Assembly: GCA_022561145.1 (NCBI GenBank)
Contig: JADFRS010000006.1
Location: 1-51,838 of the forward strand
DNA length: 51,838 nt
Source: Gemmatimonadota bacterium
Lineage (GTDB): Bacteria; Gemmatimonadota; Gemmatimonadetes; Longimicrobiales; Gaopeijiaceae
Reading direction: 5' to 3'
How positions within the stretch are numbered: the stretch's first letter is position 1; every line of letters begins with the position of its first letter. The position numbers and the translations under genes are program-made. The notes under the pieces are model-generated. The model was given only the letters and a program-made list of their open reading frames with translations. It was not told the DNA's origin and ran no database searches. Positions 41,833 to 50,815 of the stretch are shown here, piece after piece.

Positions 41833-43392
41833 ATGACACGAAAGCTCGTCGCAATGGGCATCATTCTCACGTGGCTCACCATGATGGGTTGGCATGTGCG
41901 CCGGGAGTACTACCAGCCGGAACTCACGCGACTCACCACGGCGGCGATGGCGCTGGCCCCCGGCGTGAGCTTTTACACCCTCAAGATGGGGGACCGCACA
42001 GTCGGCCAGGCCACATCGCGCTTGGATACCATCCCGGAGGGCGGATTCGAGCTCGAGGACATGATGTTCATCGACCTGCTCGCGCTCGGCCACACCGGAT
42101 CGGTCGTGGCTCGGACGAAGGTCCATCTCAGCCCGGCCCTGGTCATGGAATCGTTTTCGTTCTCACTGGATTCTGAGGTAGGGCGTTTCGAGGCCATCGG
42201 TACGCTGGGCGCCGATTCCACATTGCGCGTCGAGATCAATTCGGGCGGCACGAAGCAGCAGATCGAGTACCGCATGGCCGAGCCGCCGATCTTCTCGGCG
42301 GCCATGCCCATCAGGATCGCCATGGCGGGCGAGTTGGTGGTCGGCAACACCGTGCACCTTCCCGTGTTCGATCCTTCCACGCTCGCGACACGGGCCGTGG
42401 AGGTGAGGATCCTTGCGCACGACACGCTGCTGGTGCCGGACAGCGCTTCCCTCGACCCGCTGACAGGGCGTTGGAGCATTGCCCGTTACGACTCGGTCCC
42501 GGCCTGGCTGATCGCAGAGATGCACGGCGGTGTGCGGGTGGAGAGTTGGGTGGACCATGACGGACGCATCCTGCGTGCTTCAAGTCCGATGGGGTTCACC
42601 ATGGAGAAGACCGAATACGAGCTCGCCCGGCAGGCCTCCGAGGACATGGAAGGCGTGACGGTGGCGGCGATCGACGAGGATCTGATCTTGGCGACCGCGA
42701 TCCAGAGCAACGTGGATCTGGGCTTGGTGGAGGAGCACGCCGAGCTGCGCTTCAGGCTGTCGGGCGTCGATCTCACGGGATTTCAGCTCGACGGAGGGCG
42801 CCAGACCCTCAGGGGCGACACTCTGATCGTGCGGCGAGAATCCTGGGCTGGCGTCGACCCGGGGTACCAACTGCCCTATAAGCTCATGGACCTACGCGAT
42901 GTGTTGGAGCCGGAACCGCTGATTCAGAGCGATGACCAGCGCATCATCGACGCTGCTCGCCGGATCGCGGGACGTTGGGCACGTGATCCGAGGGCGACCG
43001 CCGAGCGGCTCACCCGAAGCATCAACCAGATGCTCGAGAAGAGCATCACGTTCTCGGTGCCGAGCGCCGTCCAGGTTCTGGAATCGCGCACAGGGGACTG
43101 CAACGAGCATACCGTTCTGTTCGTGGCGATGGCGCGGTCACTTGGCTTGCCGGCACGAACGGCGGTCGGGTTGGTGTACGTCAACGACGCATTCTTCTAC
43201 CACGCCTGGCCCGAGGTCTGGCTTGGCGAGTGGGTGGCCGTGGACCCCACGTTCGGCCAGTTTCCGGCGGACGCCTCCCACATTCGCTTCGTCATCGGTG
43301 GGCTCGCGCAACAGGTCGAGATCATCCGCCTGATCGGTCGGCTCAACATCGAAGTACTGGACGCGCCCTCTGCCGAGGAGGACGGTCCGTGA
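41833..43392 (+). CDS. Transglutaminase-like domain protein, membrane-anchored
   Basis: The 519-residue protein starts at ATG 41833 after GGGGGGAGAG. It has one N-terminal hydrophobic helix (AMGIILTWLTMMGWH) and then a large periplasmic part. The C-terminal papain-like fold has the triad Cys423 (GDCNEH), His457 (FYHAWPEV) and Asp471 (VAVDPTFG). The stop overlaps the ABC ATPase start. Possible roles are peptide cross-linking or proteolysis in the envelope. Confidence 0.88.
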   Translation: MTRKLVAMGIILTWLTMMGWHVRREYYQPELTRLTTAAMALAPGVSFYTLKMGDRTVGQATSRLDTIPEGGFELEDMMFIDLLALGHTGSVVARTKVHLSPALVMESFSFSLDSEVGRFEAIGTLGADSTLRVEINSGGTKQQIEYRMAEPPIFSAAMPIRIAMAGELVVGNTVHLPVFDPSTLATRAVEVRILAHDTLLVPDSASLDPLTGRWSIARYDSVPAWLIAEMHGGVRVESWVDHDGRILRASSPMGFTMEKTEYELARQASEDMEGVTVAAIDEDLILATAIQSNVDLGLVEEHAELRFRLSGVDLTGFQLDGGRQTLRGDTLIVRRESWAGVDPGYQLPYKLMDLRDVLEPEPLIQSDDQRIIDAARRIAGRWARDPRATAERLTRSINQMLEKSITFSVPSAVQVLESRTGDCNEHTVLFVAMARSLGLPARTAVGLVYVNDAFFYHAWPEVWLGEWVAVDPTFGQFPADASHIRFVIGGLAQQVEIIRLIGRLNIEVLDAPSAEEDGP

Positions 43393-44243
43393 CCCGTCCC
43401 TCGCATGTAACCGAGCGGGTGCGGGCACAGATTGCCGCGCTCATGGACGGGCAGGTCCCCAGGCCCGACGACTCATCCGAGATGTTGCTCCTCAAGGGCC
43501 TCGTGAAGCGCTACGGAAGCTTCACGGCCGTCAACGGCATCGACCTCGTTGTGCCCAGAGGGGAGATTCTCGGATTTCTGGGCCCCAACGGTGCGGGCAA
43601 GACCACGACCATCCGCATGATCGCGGGTGTGCTCCAGCCATCGGGCGGGCGTATCGAGATCGGGGGAGACGACCTGGCTTCGAACCCCCTGAGCGCCAAG
43701 TCGCGCATCGGCTACATTCCCGACCGGCCGTTCCTGTACGAGAAACTCTCGGGAGGAGAGTTCCTTCGGTTCGTGGCGGGATTGTGGGGCAAGGACGAAT
43801 CCGCTTCCGCACAGCGGGTCGCGGGGCTGCTCGACCTCTTCAGCCTCAGCGAGTGGCGTGATGAACTCATTGAGAGCTATTCGCACGGCATGCGCCAAAA
43901 GCTCCTGATCATCTCAGCGTTGATCCACCAGCCCGAGTTGATCGTGGTGGACGAGCCCATGGTCGGGTTGGATCCCAGGTCGGCCCGGATCTTCAAGGAC
44001 CTGTTGCGGGCGTTCGTGAACGGTGGGGGCACGGTCTTTCTGTCCAGCCACACGCTGGAGGTGGCCGAGGCGGTCTGCGACCGGATCGCCATCATCCGGG
44101 AGGGCGACATCATCGCGCAGGGGACGATGGACGACCTCCGCACCCAGGTCGATTCCGGGGAGGCTCACCTGGAGGAGATCTTCCTGAAGGTGACCGGCAA
44201 CGAGGATATGGCCAACGTGGTGGCCAGCCTCCAGGGCGCGTGA
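43389..44243 (+). CDS. ABC transporter ATPase
   Basis: The 284-residue ATPase starts at GTG 43389 and has Walker A GPNGAGKTT (65-73), signature YSHGMRQK in place of the usual LSGGQ, and Walker B LIVVDEPMVGLDP. About 35 extra residues precede the domain. The signature form is common in ABC-2 exporters. Its stop overlaps the permease GTG. Confidence 0.92.
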   Translation: MTRPSHVTERVRAQIAALMDGQVPRPDDSSEMLLLKGLVKRYGSFTAVNGIDLVVPRGEILGFLGPNGAGKTTTIRMIAGVLQPSGGRIEIGGDDLASNPLSAKSRIGYIPDRPFLYEKLSGGEFLRFVAGLWGKDESASAQRVAGLLDLFSLSEWRDELIESYSHGMRQKLLIISALIHQPELIVVDEPMVGLDPRSARIFKDLLRAFVNGGGTVFLSSHTLEVAEAVCDRIAIIREGDIIAQGTMDDLRTQVDSGEAHLEEIFLKVTGNEDMANVVASLQGA

Positions 44244-45940
44244 ACGGATCGACCATGAGCGGGCCGGGGGTTCTCGGGCTTCTCAGCCCGAAGGTCCGAT
44301 CCAAGGTGAATCGGGCCCGCGCGGAGCGGGGCGGGTTCGGTAAATGGCTCCTCCTGGGATTTATTGGGCTCGTCTTCTGGGCTTTCATCTTCGGCGTCAT
44401 CTTCCGAATGTTGCTGTATTTCCGCGGCACTCAGGGAATCGGTGACCTGTTGGCGAGCAAGCTGTTGGGGCTCGCTTTGCTCACGTTTCTCATGATCCTG
44501 CTGCTCTCGAACGTGATTACGGCGCTCTCCACCTTCTTCCTGTCGAAGGACCTGGAGCTGTTGATGGCTGCGCCGATCGATCCGGTCGAGCTCTACGGCG
44601 CGCGCCTCACGGAGACGATCGTCGACTCGTCCTGGATGGTGGCTCTCATGGCGGTGCCGTTGCTTGCCGCCTACGGGGTGGTCTATGGAGCCGGGATGAG
44701 CTTTTATGCGCTCGCCGTCGCCGCCCTGATCCCGTACCTGGTGCTTCCGGCCGTACTCGGCACCGCCGTTACGCTGATATTGGTCAACATTTTCCCGGCG
44801 CGAAGGACACGAGACTTGCTTGCGCTCATGGGCCTCCTGGCCGCCGCCGCCGTAGTCACCCTGTTCAGATTCCTCAAACCTGAGCGGCTCATGCGGCCGG
44901 AGGAGTTCCGCGACCTGGTGGACTTCATGGCTGTGCTGCGGACTCCGACATCGCCGTGGCTCCCGAACGAGTGGGTGGCCCAGGCCTTGATGTCGCATCT
45001 CAACGGGTTCTTCGATCCATTCCCGGTATTCCTGCTTTGGAGTACGGCCGCGGCGTTTTTCGTCGGCGGCGCATGGCTGCACCACCGTTTTTTCAATAAC
45101 GGCTTCACCCGGGCCCAGGAGGGCGCTCAGCGTAAGGAAGGCCGTACGCGTTCGCGGTTGGTGGATCGGTTGCTCTCCCGCGCGAGCCCGCCGGTTCGCG
45201 CGCTCGTCGCCAAGGAGATCCGAGTCTTCTTCAGAGACACCACGCAGTGGTCACAACTGCTCCTGCTGGGAGTGCTGGTGGTGGTGTACGTCTACAACAT
45301 CAAGGTGCTTCCGCTCTATACCGGCGAGGAGCTTTCGTTCTCCTTGATCATCTTGGTGTCTTTCGTGAACCTTGGCTTGGCGGGCTTCGTGGTTGCCGCC
45401 ATCGCGGCCCGGTTCGTATTCCCGGCCATGTCGCTCGAAGGCCGCATGATGTGGCTGCTGCGGTCGTCACCGCTGGACATCAAGACCTTGTTTTGGGCGA
45501 AGTATTGGGTGGGCACGATCCCCCTGCTATTGGTGTCCCTACCGCTCATCGTTCTCACCAATATCATCTTGGACGCCGTGCCTTTGATCCTCGGCATCAC
45601 GACCGTCGCGATGATTGCCATCACGTTCGCGATTACGGCTCTGGCTTTGGGGTTCGGTGCCCTTTATCCGAACTTCGAGACCGAAAATACGGCCGAGATA
45701 CCGACCTCGTTCGGCGGCCTGTTGTTCATGATGGCCGCCGTGACCTACCTGGTGGGAGTGGTCGGCATGCTCGCCTGGCCCGTTTACCTCCTGCTTGCTG
45801 CGGGTCTCCAGGACGGGGGTCCGACCAGCGCCGGTATCGTCCCCCTGATTCTGGGAGGTGCGGGAGCCGCAACGCTCACCGCGGTCGCTTTGGTGGTGCC
45901 CCTGAGGGCGGGTGTGCGGAAAGTACGGCTCCAGGAGTAG
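44240..45940 (+). CDS. ABC-type exporter permease (large membrane subunit)
   Basis: The 566-residue integral membrane protein has about 12-14 hydrophobic helices and forms the exporter with the preceding ATPase. The early segment FFLSKDLELLMAAPI and DLLALMGLLAAAAVV are typical of this ABC-2-like group. Start GTG 44240 overlaps the ATPase stop. The substrate is unknown; linkage with transglutaminase and macro-domain genes suggests envelope or peptide export. Confidence 0.85.
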   Translation: MNGSTMSGPGVLGLLSPKVRSKVNRARAERGGFGKWLLLGFIGLVFWAFIFGVIFRMLLYFRGTQGIGDLLASKLLGLALLTFLMILLLSNVITALSTFFLSKDLELLMAAPIDPVELYGARLTETIVDSSWMVALMAVPLLAAYGVVYGAGMSFYALAVAALIPYLVLPAVLGTAVTLILVNIFPARRTRDLLALMGLLAAAAVVTLFRFLKPERLMRPEEFRDLVDFMAVLRTPTSPWLPNEWVAQALMSHLNGFFDPFPVFLLWSTAAAFFVGGAWLHHRFFNNGFTRAQEGAQRKEGRTRSRLVDRLLSRASPPVRALVAKEIRVFFRDTTQWSQLLLLGVLVVVYVYNIKVLPLYTGEELSFSLIILVSFVNLGLAGFVVAAIAARFVFPAMSLEGRMMWLLRSSPLDIKTLFWAKYWVGTIPLLLVSLPLIVLTNIILDAVPLILGITTVAMIAITFAITALALGFGALYPNFETENTAEIPTSFGGLLFMMAAVTYLVGVVGMLAWPVYLLLAAGLQDGGPTSAGIVPLILGGAGAATLTAVALVVPLRAGVRKVRLQE

Positions 45941-45950
45941 GAGTTGGAGA

Positions 45951-46598
45951 GTGGTCCATGCGATTTGTACAGGTGCGGGCAAGGACGCCGTCCTTGCGCT
46001 CCATACTGCCCGCGCTAAGGGATTCGACGTGCGATTTGCCCTCAACGTCTACGACGGTGAGTCCGGTCGGGTCGCGTTCCATGGCACGCGGAAGGGCCTC
46101 GTCGAGGCCCAGGCCGAGGCGTTGAACCTCGAGTTGGTCCAAGCCCCCTCTGGTGCCGAGGACTACGAGACCGTGCTTTCCCGGCTGTTCGCCGAGTTAC
46201 GGGAGAAGGGGGTGGGTGGCGTGATTTTCGGCAACGTCCACCTCGCCGAGGTCCGGGAGTGGTACGATGAGCGGGTCGTTCGGGCGGGGCTGGAGCACCA
46301 CGAGCCACTGTGGGGCCAGTCGCCCGGTGAGCTGGTTCGTGACTTGATCGCTCACGGCTACCGCGCTTTGATCGTCTCGGTGGACCTAGCGGCCGGCCGC
46401 CGTGAGTGGCTGGGCCGTGAACTGTCGTTGGAGGTCGTGCGAGACATCGAAGAGGCCGGGGCCGACCCCTGCGGCGAGCACGGTGAGTACCATACGTTCG
46501 TGTGGGACGGCCCCGAGTTCCGGCGCCCGCTGCCGATCGAGCTCGGCGAGATCGTGGAGATGAAGGGCCATGCGTTGCTCGACCTCACTCTCCCATGA
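45951..46598 (+). CDS. Dph6/MJ0570-like ATP-binding protein with altered PP-loop
   Basis: The 215-residue protein begins at GTG 45951 with AGGAG upstream. The family adenylates substrates through a SGGKDS PP-loop; here it is TGAGKDAVLAL. The family's later motifs are recognisable: FGNVHLAEVREWYDERVVRAG, HEPLWG and CGEHGEYHTFVWDGP. Dph6 amidates diphthine in eukaryotes, and bacterial relatives have unknown roles. The changed loop may alter or remove ATP hydrolysis. Confidence 0.8.
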   Translation: MVHAICTGAGKDAVLALHTARAKGFDVRFALNVYDGESGRVAFHGTRKGLVEAQAEALNLELVQAPSGAEDYETVLSRLFAELREKGVGGVIFGNVHLAEVREWYDERVVRAGLEHHEPLWGQSPGELVRDLIAHGYRALIVSVDLAAGRREWLGRELSLEVVRDIEEAGADPCGEHGEYHTFVWDGPEFRRPLPIELGEIVEMKGHALLDLTLP

Positions 46599-46676
46599 GA
46601 GTCTCTGGCTTGTACCACCAGCGGGCGTTAGTCTGACAAGGCCTATTCCTCTCTCGACACATTGCGGCGCGAAACC

Positions 46677-47168
46677 ATGCTTGATGCCATCAAGGCGTTT
46701 TTCGGAACCTCGATGGCGCCGGATCCTCAACAGGAATCGGTGCCAGAACGGGAGATTCGCCTTGCGGCATGCGCTCTCTTGTTGGAGTTGGCTCATGCGG
46801 ATGAGGAGTTCACCGACGACGAGGCCCAGCACCTGGAGGGGGCGATCCGTCGGCAGTATGGCCTCGATCACGATCAGGCGGCGGAGCTTATCGCGCTTGC
46901 CGAGAAGGAACGTGCCAACGCGGTCGATCTCTGGCAGTTCACGAAGCTGATCAAGGCGAACTATTCGCTGGGCCAGAAGATGGTGCTCGTGGAGGTGATG
47001 TGGGGTCTGGTCTATTCAGACGGCGAACTCTCGAGCAAAGAGCAGTACGTGATGCGCAAAGTATGCAAGCTCCTCGACATCGCGCCCGGATACCTGGCGG
47101 ATGTACGCAGACGCCTCCATGCCGAGACCGGCGAGGCTCCTGAGTCACCGGCCGGCCGCATCGATTGA
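46677..47168 (+). CDS. TerB-like tellurite-resistance-fold protein
   Basis: The 163-residue helical protein has the TerB pattern (ALLLELAHADEEFTDDEAQHLEGAI, FTKLIKANYSLGQKMVLVEVMW, YSDGELSSKEQYVMRKV), which holds acidic metal-binding residues. The ATG at 46677 is preferred to a TTG five codons earlier. It is a lone TerB domain, with no ter cluster present. General stress or envelope roles are possible. Confidence 0.82.
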   Translation: MLDAIKAFFGTSMAPDPQQESVPEREIRLAACALLLELAHADEEFTDDEAQHLEGAIRRQYGLDHDQAAELIALAEKERANAVDLWQFTKLIKANYSLGQKMVLVEVMWGLVYSDGELSSKEQYVMRKVCKLLDIAPGYLADVRRRLHAETGEAPESPAGRID

Positions 47169-47246
47169 GCCTGCCATTGAAGACAGCGACCGGCGACGCC
47201 ATATTCTATTGATGGCGCTGGGCTTTGAACGCTTACGAGGAACGAA

Positions 47247-47393
47247 ATGAACCTGCTCCCGGGCGGATATACCTTCACACACATCGTCTTCTGGACGGTG
47301 GTCGGCATGGTGGCCGTCGGAACCAATGTGGTTCCGATCATACTCTCCGTGGGCATCGTACTGCTTTTCTTGGAGTCCGTCGGAAAGGCATAG
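47247..47393 (+). CDS. 48-residue membrane protein
   Basis: A short gene starts at ATG 47247 with ACGAGG eight bases upstream. The product, MNLLPGGYTFTHIVFWTVVG followed by a second hydrophobic run (VPIILSVGIVLLFLESVGKA), has one or two membrane helices. It lies 78 bases after the TerB-like gene and has a good ribosome site. I recognise no family. Confidence 0.55.
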   Translation: MNLLPGGYTFTHIVFWTVVGMVAVGTNVVPIILSVGIVLLFLESVGKA

Positions 47394-47418
47394 ACGCCTC
47401 TGAAGGAGTCGGGCGAAA

Positions 47419-47688
47419 ATTCTCTTCCTGAAGATTCTCGGAGGCCTAGCGGCTCTCGTCTTGGGCCTCTACCTCGGAGTTGGCAACTTCACGCAGACGC
47501 GTGAAGAGATCGATCAGCGGCTGGTTTCGGGCGGGCAACCCCGTAAGGCGAAGCGCCACTTCATGTGGCTCGACTATATGCGGACCACCAAACCTGCCTC
47601 CGCGCGCCGGGCGGTGCGTACGCATTTCCGCACCGCGGTTTCTACCAAACCGGCCGAGAAGGACCGGCGCGACGGCGATCGGGTCTGA
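47419..47688 (+). CDS. Small basic membrane-anchored protein, possible AUU start
   Basis: The frame runs from after the stop at 47401 and codes ILFLKILGGLAALVLGLYLG, then a basic tail (RKAKRHF, MRTTKPASARRAVRTHF). AAGGAG at 47403-47408 lies ten bases before an ATT codon at 47419, so AUU is the best placed start. TTG 47461 would remove much of the membrane helix. With the AUU start the product is 89 residues. Tail charge suggests contact with nucleic acid or lipid. The start is uncertain. Confidence 0.45.
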   Translation: MLFLKILGGLAALVLGLYLGVGNFTQTREEIDQRLVSGGQPRKAKRHFMWLDYMRTTKPASARRAVRTHFRTAVSTKPAEKDRRDGDRV

Positions 47689-47700
47689 GGGCGCCGCGGG

Positions 47701-49269
47701 TCAGGGCAGCAGTCTGTTCATGATCACCAGCGCCATTCCGATGAACGCACCGAGCACGTAGCCGAGCCATACGATCATCTTCAACTCCCGATCGGTGACC
47801 CTGCGAACCAGGTCCTCCATCTTCGCGGTCGGGAAGTCCAACACCTTCTCCTCGACCCTACGCGCCACATCGATCTGTTGAACGACGGTGGGCACCTGAG
47901 TCTGGAGCCACTGCCACACCGGTCCTGAGATCGATTCCTCGATGCGCCGCGGGGCGCCCGCCGGGAGCCAGTTGGCCGGCGTGCCAATCGGCCGGTCGAG
48001 CAGACCGGAGGTCAGCCTGCGTGCGGTCTCCCTGTACATGGTGCCCGCAGGCTCGCTACGAGCCGCCATGACCAGCCAGCCCGAGACCTTTTCAGGTGGC
48101 AACTTAGCGAAGACGTCACCCCAGGTGCGAGTGCCGGCCCGCTCCAAGGCGGAGCCGAGCTTCTCGACCACGAAGCTCCGAGTAGCCGGATCGCTCGCGA
48201 GGTTGAGGATCCAACCCGCCAGGGTCGCACGCGCGTCGACGACGCTGGGATCTTCGCCCTCCCCGAGAACCGACACGACCGGGCGACGGAGAAAGTCGAC
48301 GATGGCCTCGTTTACGCCCCGCGCCATGGCCTCCTGGATTTCCTCTTCCTGAAGCATCTCGGCCAACCGTTCTGCGCCTTCCGCCTCGATCGTGTTCAGG
48401 ACCTTGTCCACGGTCTGTTCCGTGACGATCAGGCTCGCCACGAGGCGCTGGTGAAACTTGAGGTCGCGCATGAAGTTGCGGAGCAGGTCATGGATGAAGC
48501 GCTCGAAACGCGCACGCGCCTTATCGTCCTCGAGCAGAGAGCCAAGCCGCTGGATGGCGAGCGGGAGGTATCCGGCGATGGCCTTCTCGACCGCCCCCAC
48601 GAGGCCCGGCGGAAGGATCTCCTCGAACGTGCGTCCAGGACTCAGCAATTTGATCGACGACCGCTCCAGGTAATCGTCGACGGCCGTCTGGAAGTCCTCG
48701 CTGTCGACGGCGTCCTGGATCCAATCTTCGACCAACTCCGAGATGGCCTCCTCCCGCGCCGGCGTCAGCAGCCCAGCGATAGGCTCGTCGGCGATGGCCT
48801 CCACGATCTCGTGGGCACGGCGGCTGATCGCTTCCGGGAACCGCTCAGAAGCCAGGTACTCGTCCAGCCGCAGCAGACCGAAGTCGACCATCTCCTCGAG
48901 CAGCCCTTCGACTTCGGGTAGCGCCGCCTCGGGCAGAAGCTCCCTGAGCGAGCCCCTTTCCTCATGCAGCAACGCCCCCAGGAATCCTGAGAGGCGCTCA
49001 TCGAACGCGTCGCGAAACGCCTCGTCCGAGAAGATGGCCTCCAGGTCCTCGTCCGTGAGCAGCCTGCTGCCCACCGTGCGTCCAACCGCCGCGGCGAGCC
49101 GCGCCTGGTTCTTGGGGATGGCGCCATGTAGGAGGCCGATGCGCCATCCGAAGAGCTTGAACGGCTCATACGGGTGAAACAGCATCCAGATCGCCACCGT
49201 GTTCGTCAGGCCGCCGGCTACGGCGCCGAATAAGACAGTGAGGAGAGCTCGAATCAGTTCTTCGGACAT
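47701..49269 (-). CDS. DUF445 family membrane protein
   Basis: The 522-residue protein starts at ATG 49269. It has an N-terminal membrane helix (ALLTVLFGAVAGGLTNTVAIWMLF), a long helical soluble body with repeated acidic/basic heptads, and a C-terminal membrane helix (GYVLGAFIGMALVIM). The pattern AVAGGLTNTVAIWMLFHP is the conserved opening of DUF445. Longer upstream starts would run into the lipoprotein gene. The role is unknown; some family members affect envelope integrity. Confidence 0.85.
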   Translation of the reverse strand: MSEELIRALLTVLFGAVAGGLTNTVAIWMLFHPYEPFKLFGWRIGLLHGAIPKNQARLAAAVGRTVGSRLLTDEDLEAIFSDEAFRDAFDERLSGFLGALLHEERGSLRELLPEAALPEVEGLLEEMVDFGLLRLDEYLASERFPEAISRRAHEIVEAIADEPIAGLLTPAREEAISELVEDWIQDAVDSEDFQTAVDDYLERSSIKLLSPGRTFEEILPPGLVGAVEKAIAGYLPLAIQRLGSLLEDDKARARFERFIHDLLRNFMRDLKFHQRLVASLIVTEQTVDKVLNTIEAEGAERLAEMLQEEEIQEAMARGVNEAIVDFLRRPVVSVLGEGEDPSVVDARATLAGWILNLASDPATRSFVVEKLGSALERAGTRTWGDVFAKLPPEKVSGWLVMAARSEPAGTMYRETARRLTSGLLDRPIGTPANWLPAGAPRRIEESISGPVWQWLQTQVPTVVQQIDVARRVEEKVLDFPTAKMEDLVRRVTDRELKMIVWLGYVLGAFIGMALVIMNRLLP

Positions 49270-49276
49270 GCTTGTG

Positions 49277-50239
49277 TTACGGTTGAAGGTGACGAAGGAC
49301 GCCCCGCACCTCGTACGAGTCGCCGTCGATTGTGAGCGTGCCGCTGACCTGAAAGAGCCCCTCCACCGGCAGGATCGGACCCGGGCCTGCCCGTACCGTG
49401 AGTTGCATTGCCACGGTGGAGAGTGTGCCCACCAACGCCCCGTCGGCCGACGCGACGGACCACGCGACAGGAACGTCCCGCCGCGCTCGCTCGAATGCGC
49501 GCGTCTCGGTCCATTCCACGTCGACCCGAGGCCAGCGCAGTTCACGGTCGCCCAGGCGAGCCCAGCCAATATATGGGGTGGAGCCCGGAGGGATGCCTAC
49601 CGGCGCCTCGAGCACGATCGTCAGGGAGGGCCCTCCCTCCAGGAAGATCCAGTCCCCCGGGGGCACGTCATCGGGCCGATGCGCCCGGTTCACGTCCAGA
49701 AGGAGCCCATCGGCCGGTTGGCCCCCCAGCACCATCGACCCGTCGTGGACCCGGAACACCTCCCCGCGGGTCCCGCTCCAGTCTGCTACCGGCTCGTCGA
49801 TCAAGATGTCCAGCTGGCGGGCTCCGTCCTCGTAAAGAATCGCCTCGAGCGCATCGCCTTCCCCAACCACCAGACGCATCGCGGCGCGCGGCAGAATCCG
49901 GAATGGAGCGCGTGTGGGTGGCCCTTCCCACCGGTCTTGGAAAAACGGCTCCCATTCCCCGCTACGGGCGAGCCATCCGCGCACTTCGCGGACAACGCCC
50001 CGCTGGCGCGTGTGGGCGGTGAAGAACCACGGGACGATGATCGCGCTGTCCGGGCCCGTGGTCATGAACACGATACTCCGTTCGTAGACTCTCGACTCGA
50101 AGTTTCGATCTGGCGCGGTATCGGCCGGCTCGACCCCCGCTTCGCCCTGCATGGACGACGGGTCGGGACGGCAGCCATAGGCTAGAATGGTTAGGACCAC
50201 TACCGTGAGAGGTCCGGTTTTCAGCGACCGGGACGTCAT
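49277..50239 (-). CDS. Putative lipoprotein
   Basis: The 320-residue protein has a lipobox (LAYGC, Cys at about residue 23) after a hydrophobic signal. The mature part is beta-rich with repeated W/F and Arg pairs (GWLARSGEWEPFFQDRWEG, YIGWARLGDRELRWPRVDVEW), suggesting a lipocalin- or AttH-like barrel; no family is certain. Its start overlaps the DUF1499 stop and it ends seven bases before DUF445, so the three are one operon. Confidence 0.65.
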   Translation of the reverse strand: MTSRSLKTGPLTVVVLTILAYGCRPDPSSMQGEAGVEPADTAPDRNFESRVYERSIVFMTTGPDSAIIVPWFFTAHTRQRGVVREVRGWLARSGEWEPFFQDRWEGPPTRAPFRILPRAAMRLVVGEGDALEAILYEDGARQLDILIDEPVADWSGTRGEVFRVHDGSMVLGGQPADGLLLDVNRAHRPDDVPPGDWIFLEGGPSLTIVLEAPVGIPPGSTPYIGWARLGDRELRWPRVDVEWTETRAFERARRDVPVAWSVASADGALVGTLSTVAMQLTVRAGPGPILPVEGLFQVSGTLTIDGDSYEVRGVLRHLQP

Positions 50240-50658
50240 TGAGTGGGGACCACCGCGTCGAGAATCTGTTCGGGTTGCGCGTCGAGGTTCCGGTCGAGTC
50301 GGCGCATGAAACGGTCGATACGCCGAAGGTTGGTACCCAGGTCGGCTTTGCCTTTCCGAGACCGAGACGTCATGTCGACCCTGGTCTGGGCGTTCTCGTC
50401 GAGCGTGATCTGGAGCGAAACGTCATCCACGAAGCGAAAGACGGGCGTAGTGGCCGTCGCACCGATCAAGCCCGCTTGGTCGTCCGCCTCGAGCAGTTGC
50501 CACCCCCGGGCGCCCTCGATCTGGGCACACGCCGCGTTCCACACCCGGTCGAAGGAAATCGCGTAGGTGCGGCCTCGCAGCCGGCGATCCTTTGCGGATG
50601 GCGCGGTCTCGGCATGGTTCGTCGTGACGCCCCGCAAAAGGCGCTCGATCAGACCCAT
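50236..50658 (-). CDS. DUF1499 family protein
   Basis: The 140-residue protein shows the DUF1499 pattern (RTYAISFDRVWNAACAQIE, GWQLLEADDQAGLIGATATTPVFRFVDDVSLQI-type spread, RVDMTSRSRKGKADLGTNLRRIDRFM). The family has no assigned reaction. It opens the minus-strand operon DUF1499-lipoprotein-DUF445. The stop overlaps the lipoprotein ATG. Confidence 0.8.
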   Translation of the reverse strand: MGLIERLLRGVTTNHAETAPSAKDRRLRGRTYAISFDRVWNAACAQIEGARGWQLLEADDQAGLIGATATTPVFRFVDDVSLQITLDENAQTRVDMTSRSRKGKADLGTNLRRIDRFMRRLDRNLDAQPEQILDAVVPTQ

Positions 50659-50815
50659 TTCCTGGCGGATCAGCGACTCTCCAATCGGTAAGTGATCATC
50701 ACCGTATCAACCGCTCGTGGACAGAAGAGTTCCCCTCTATTCCCTGTATCGCAAGCTCCGGCCTGATCTTTGCCGCCATGGGGAAGACCCGTATAGTTTG
50801 GACGCCCGGCGGTCG
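50659..50815. other. Join between native-like sequence and foreign-like end
   Basis: Up to about 50,800 the sequence matches the window's usual composition, and beyond it the TPP-enzyme sequence begins in mid-gene. The boundary lies between 50,795 and 50,815 and has no obvious repeat, att site or IS end. An ATG at 50,779 on the plus strand could be the start of the gene that originally lay here. Confidence 0.5.
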
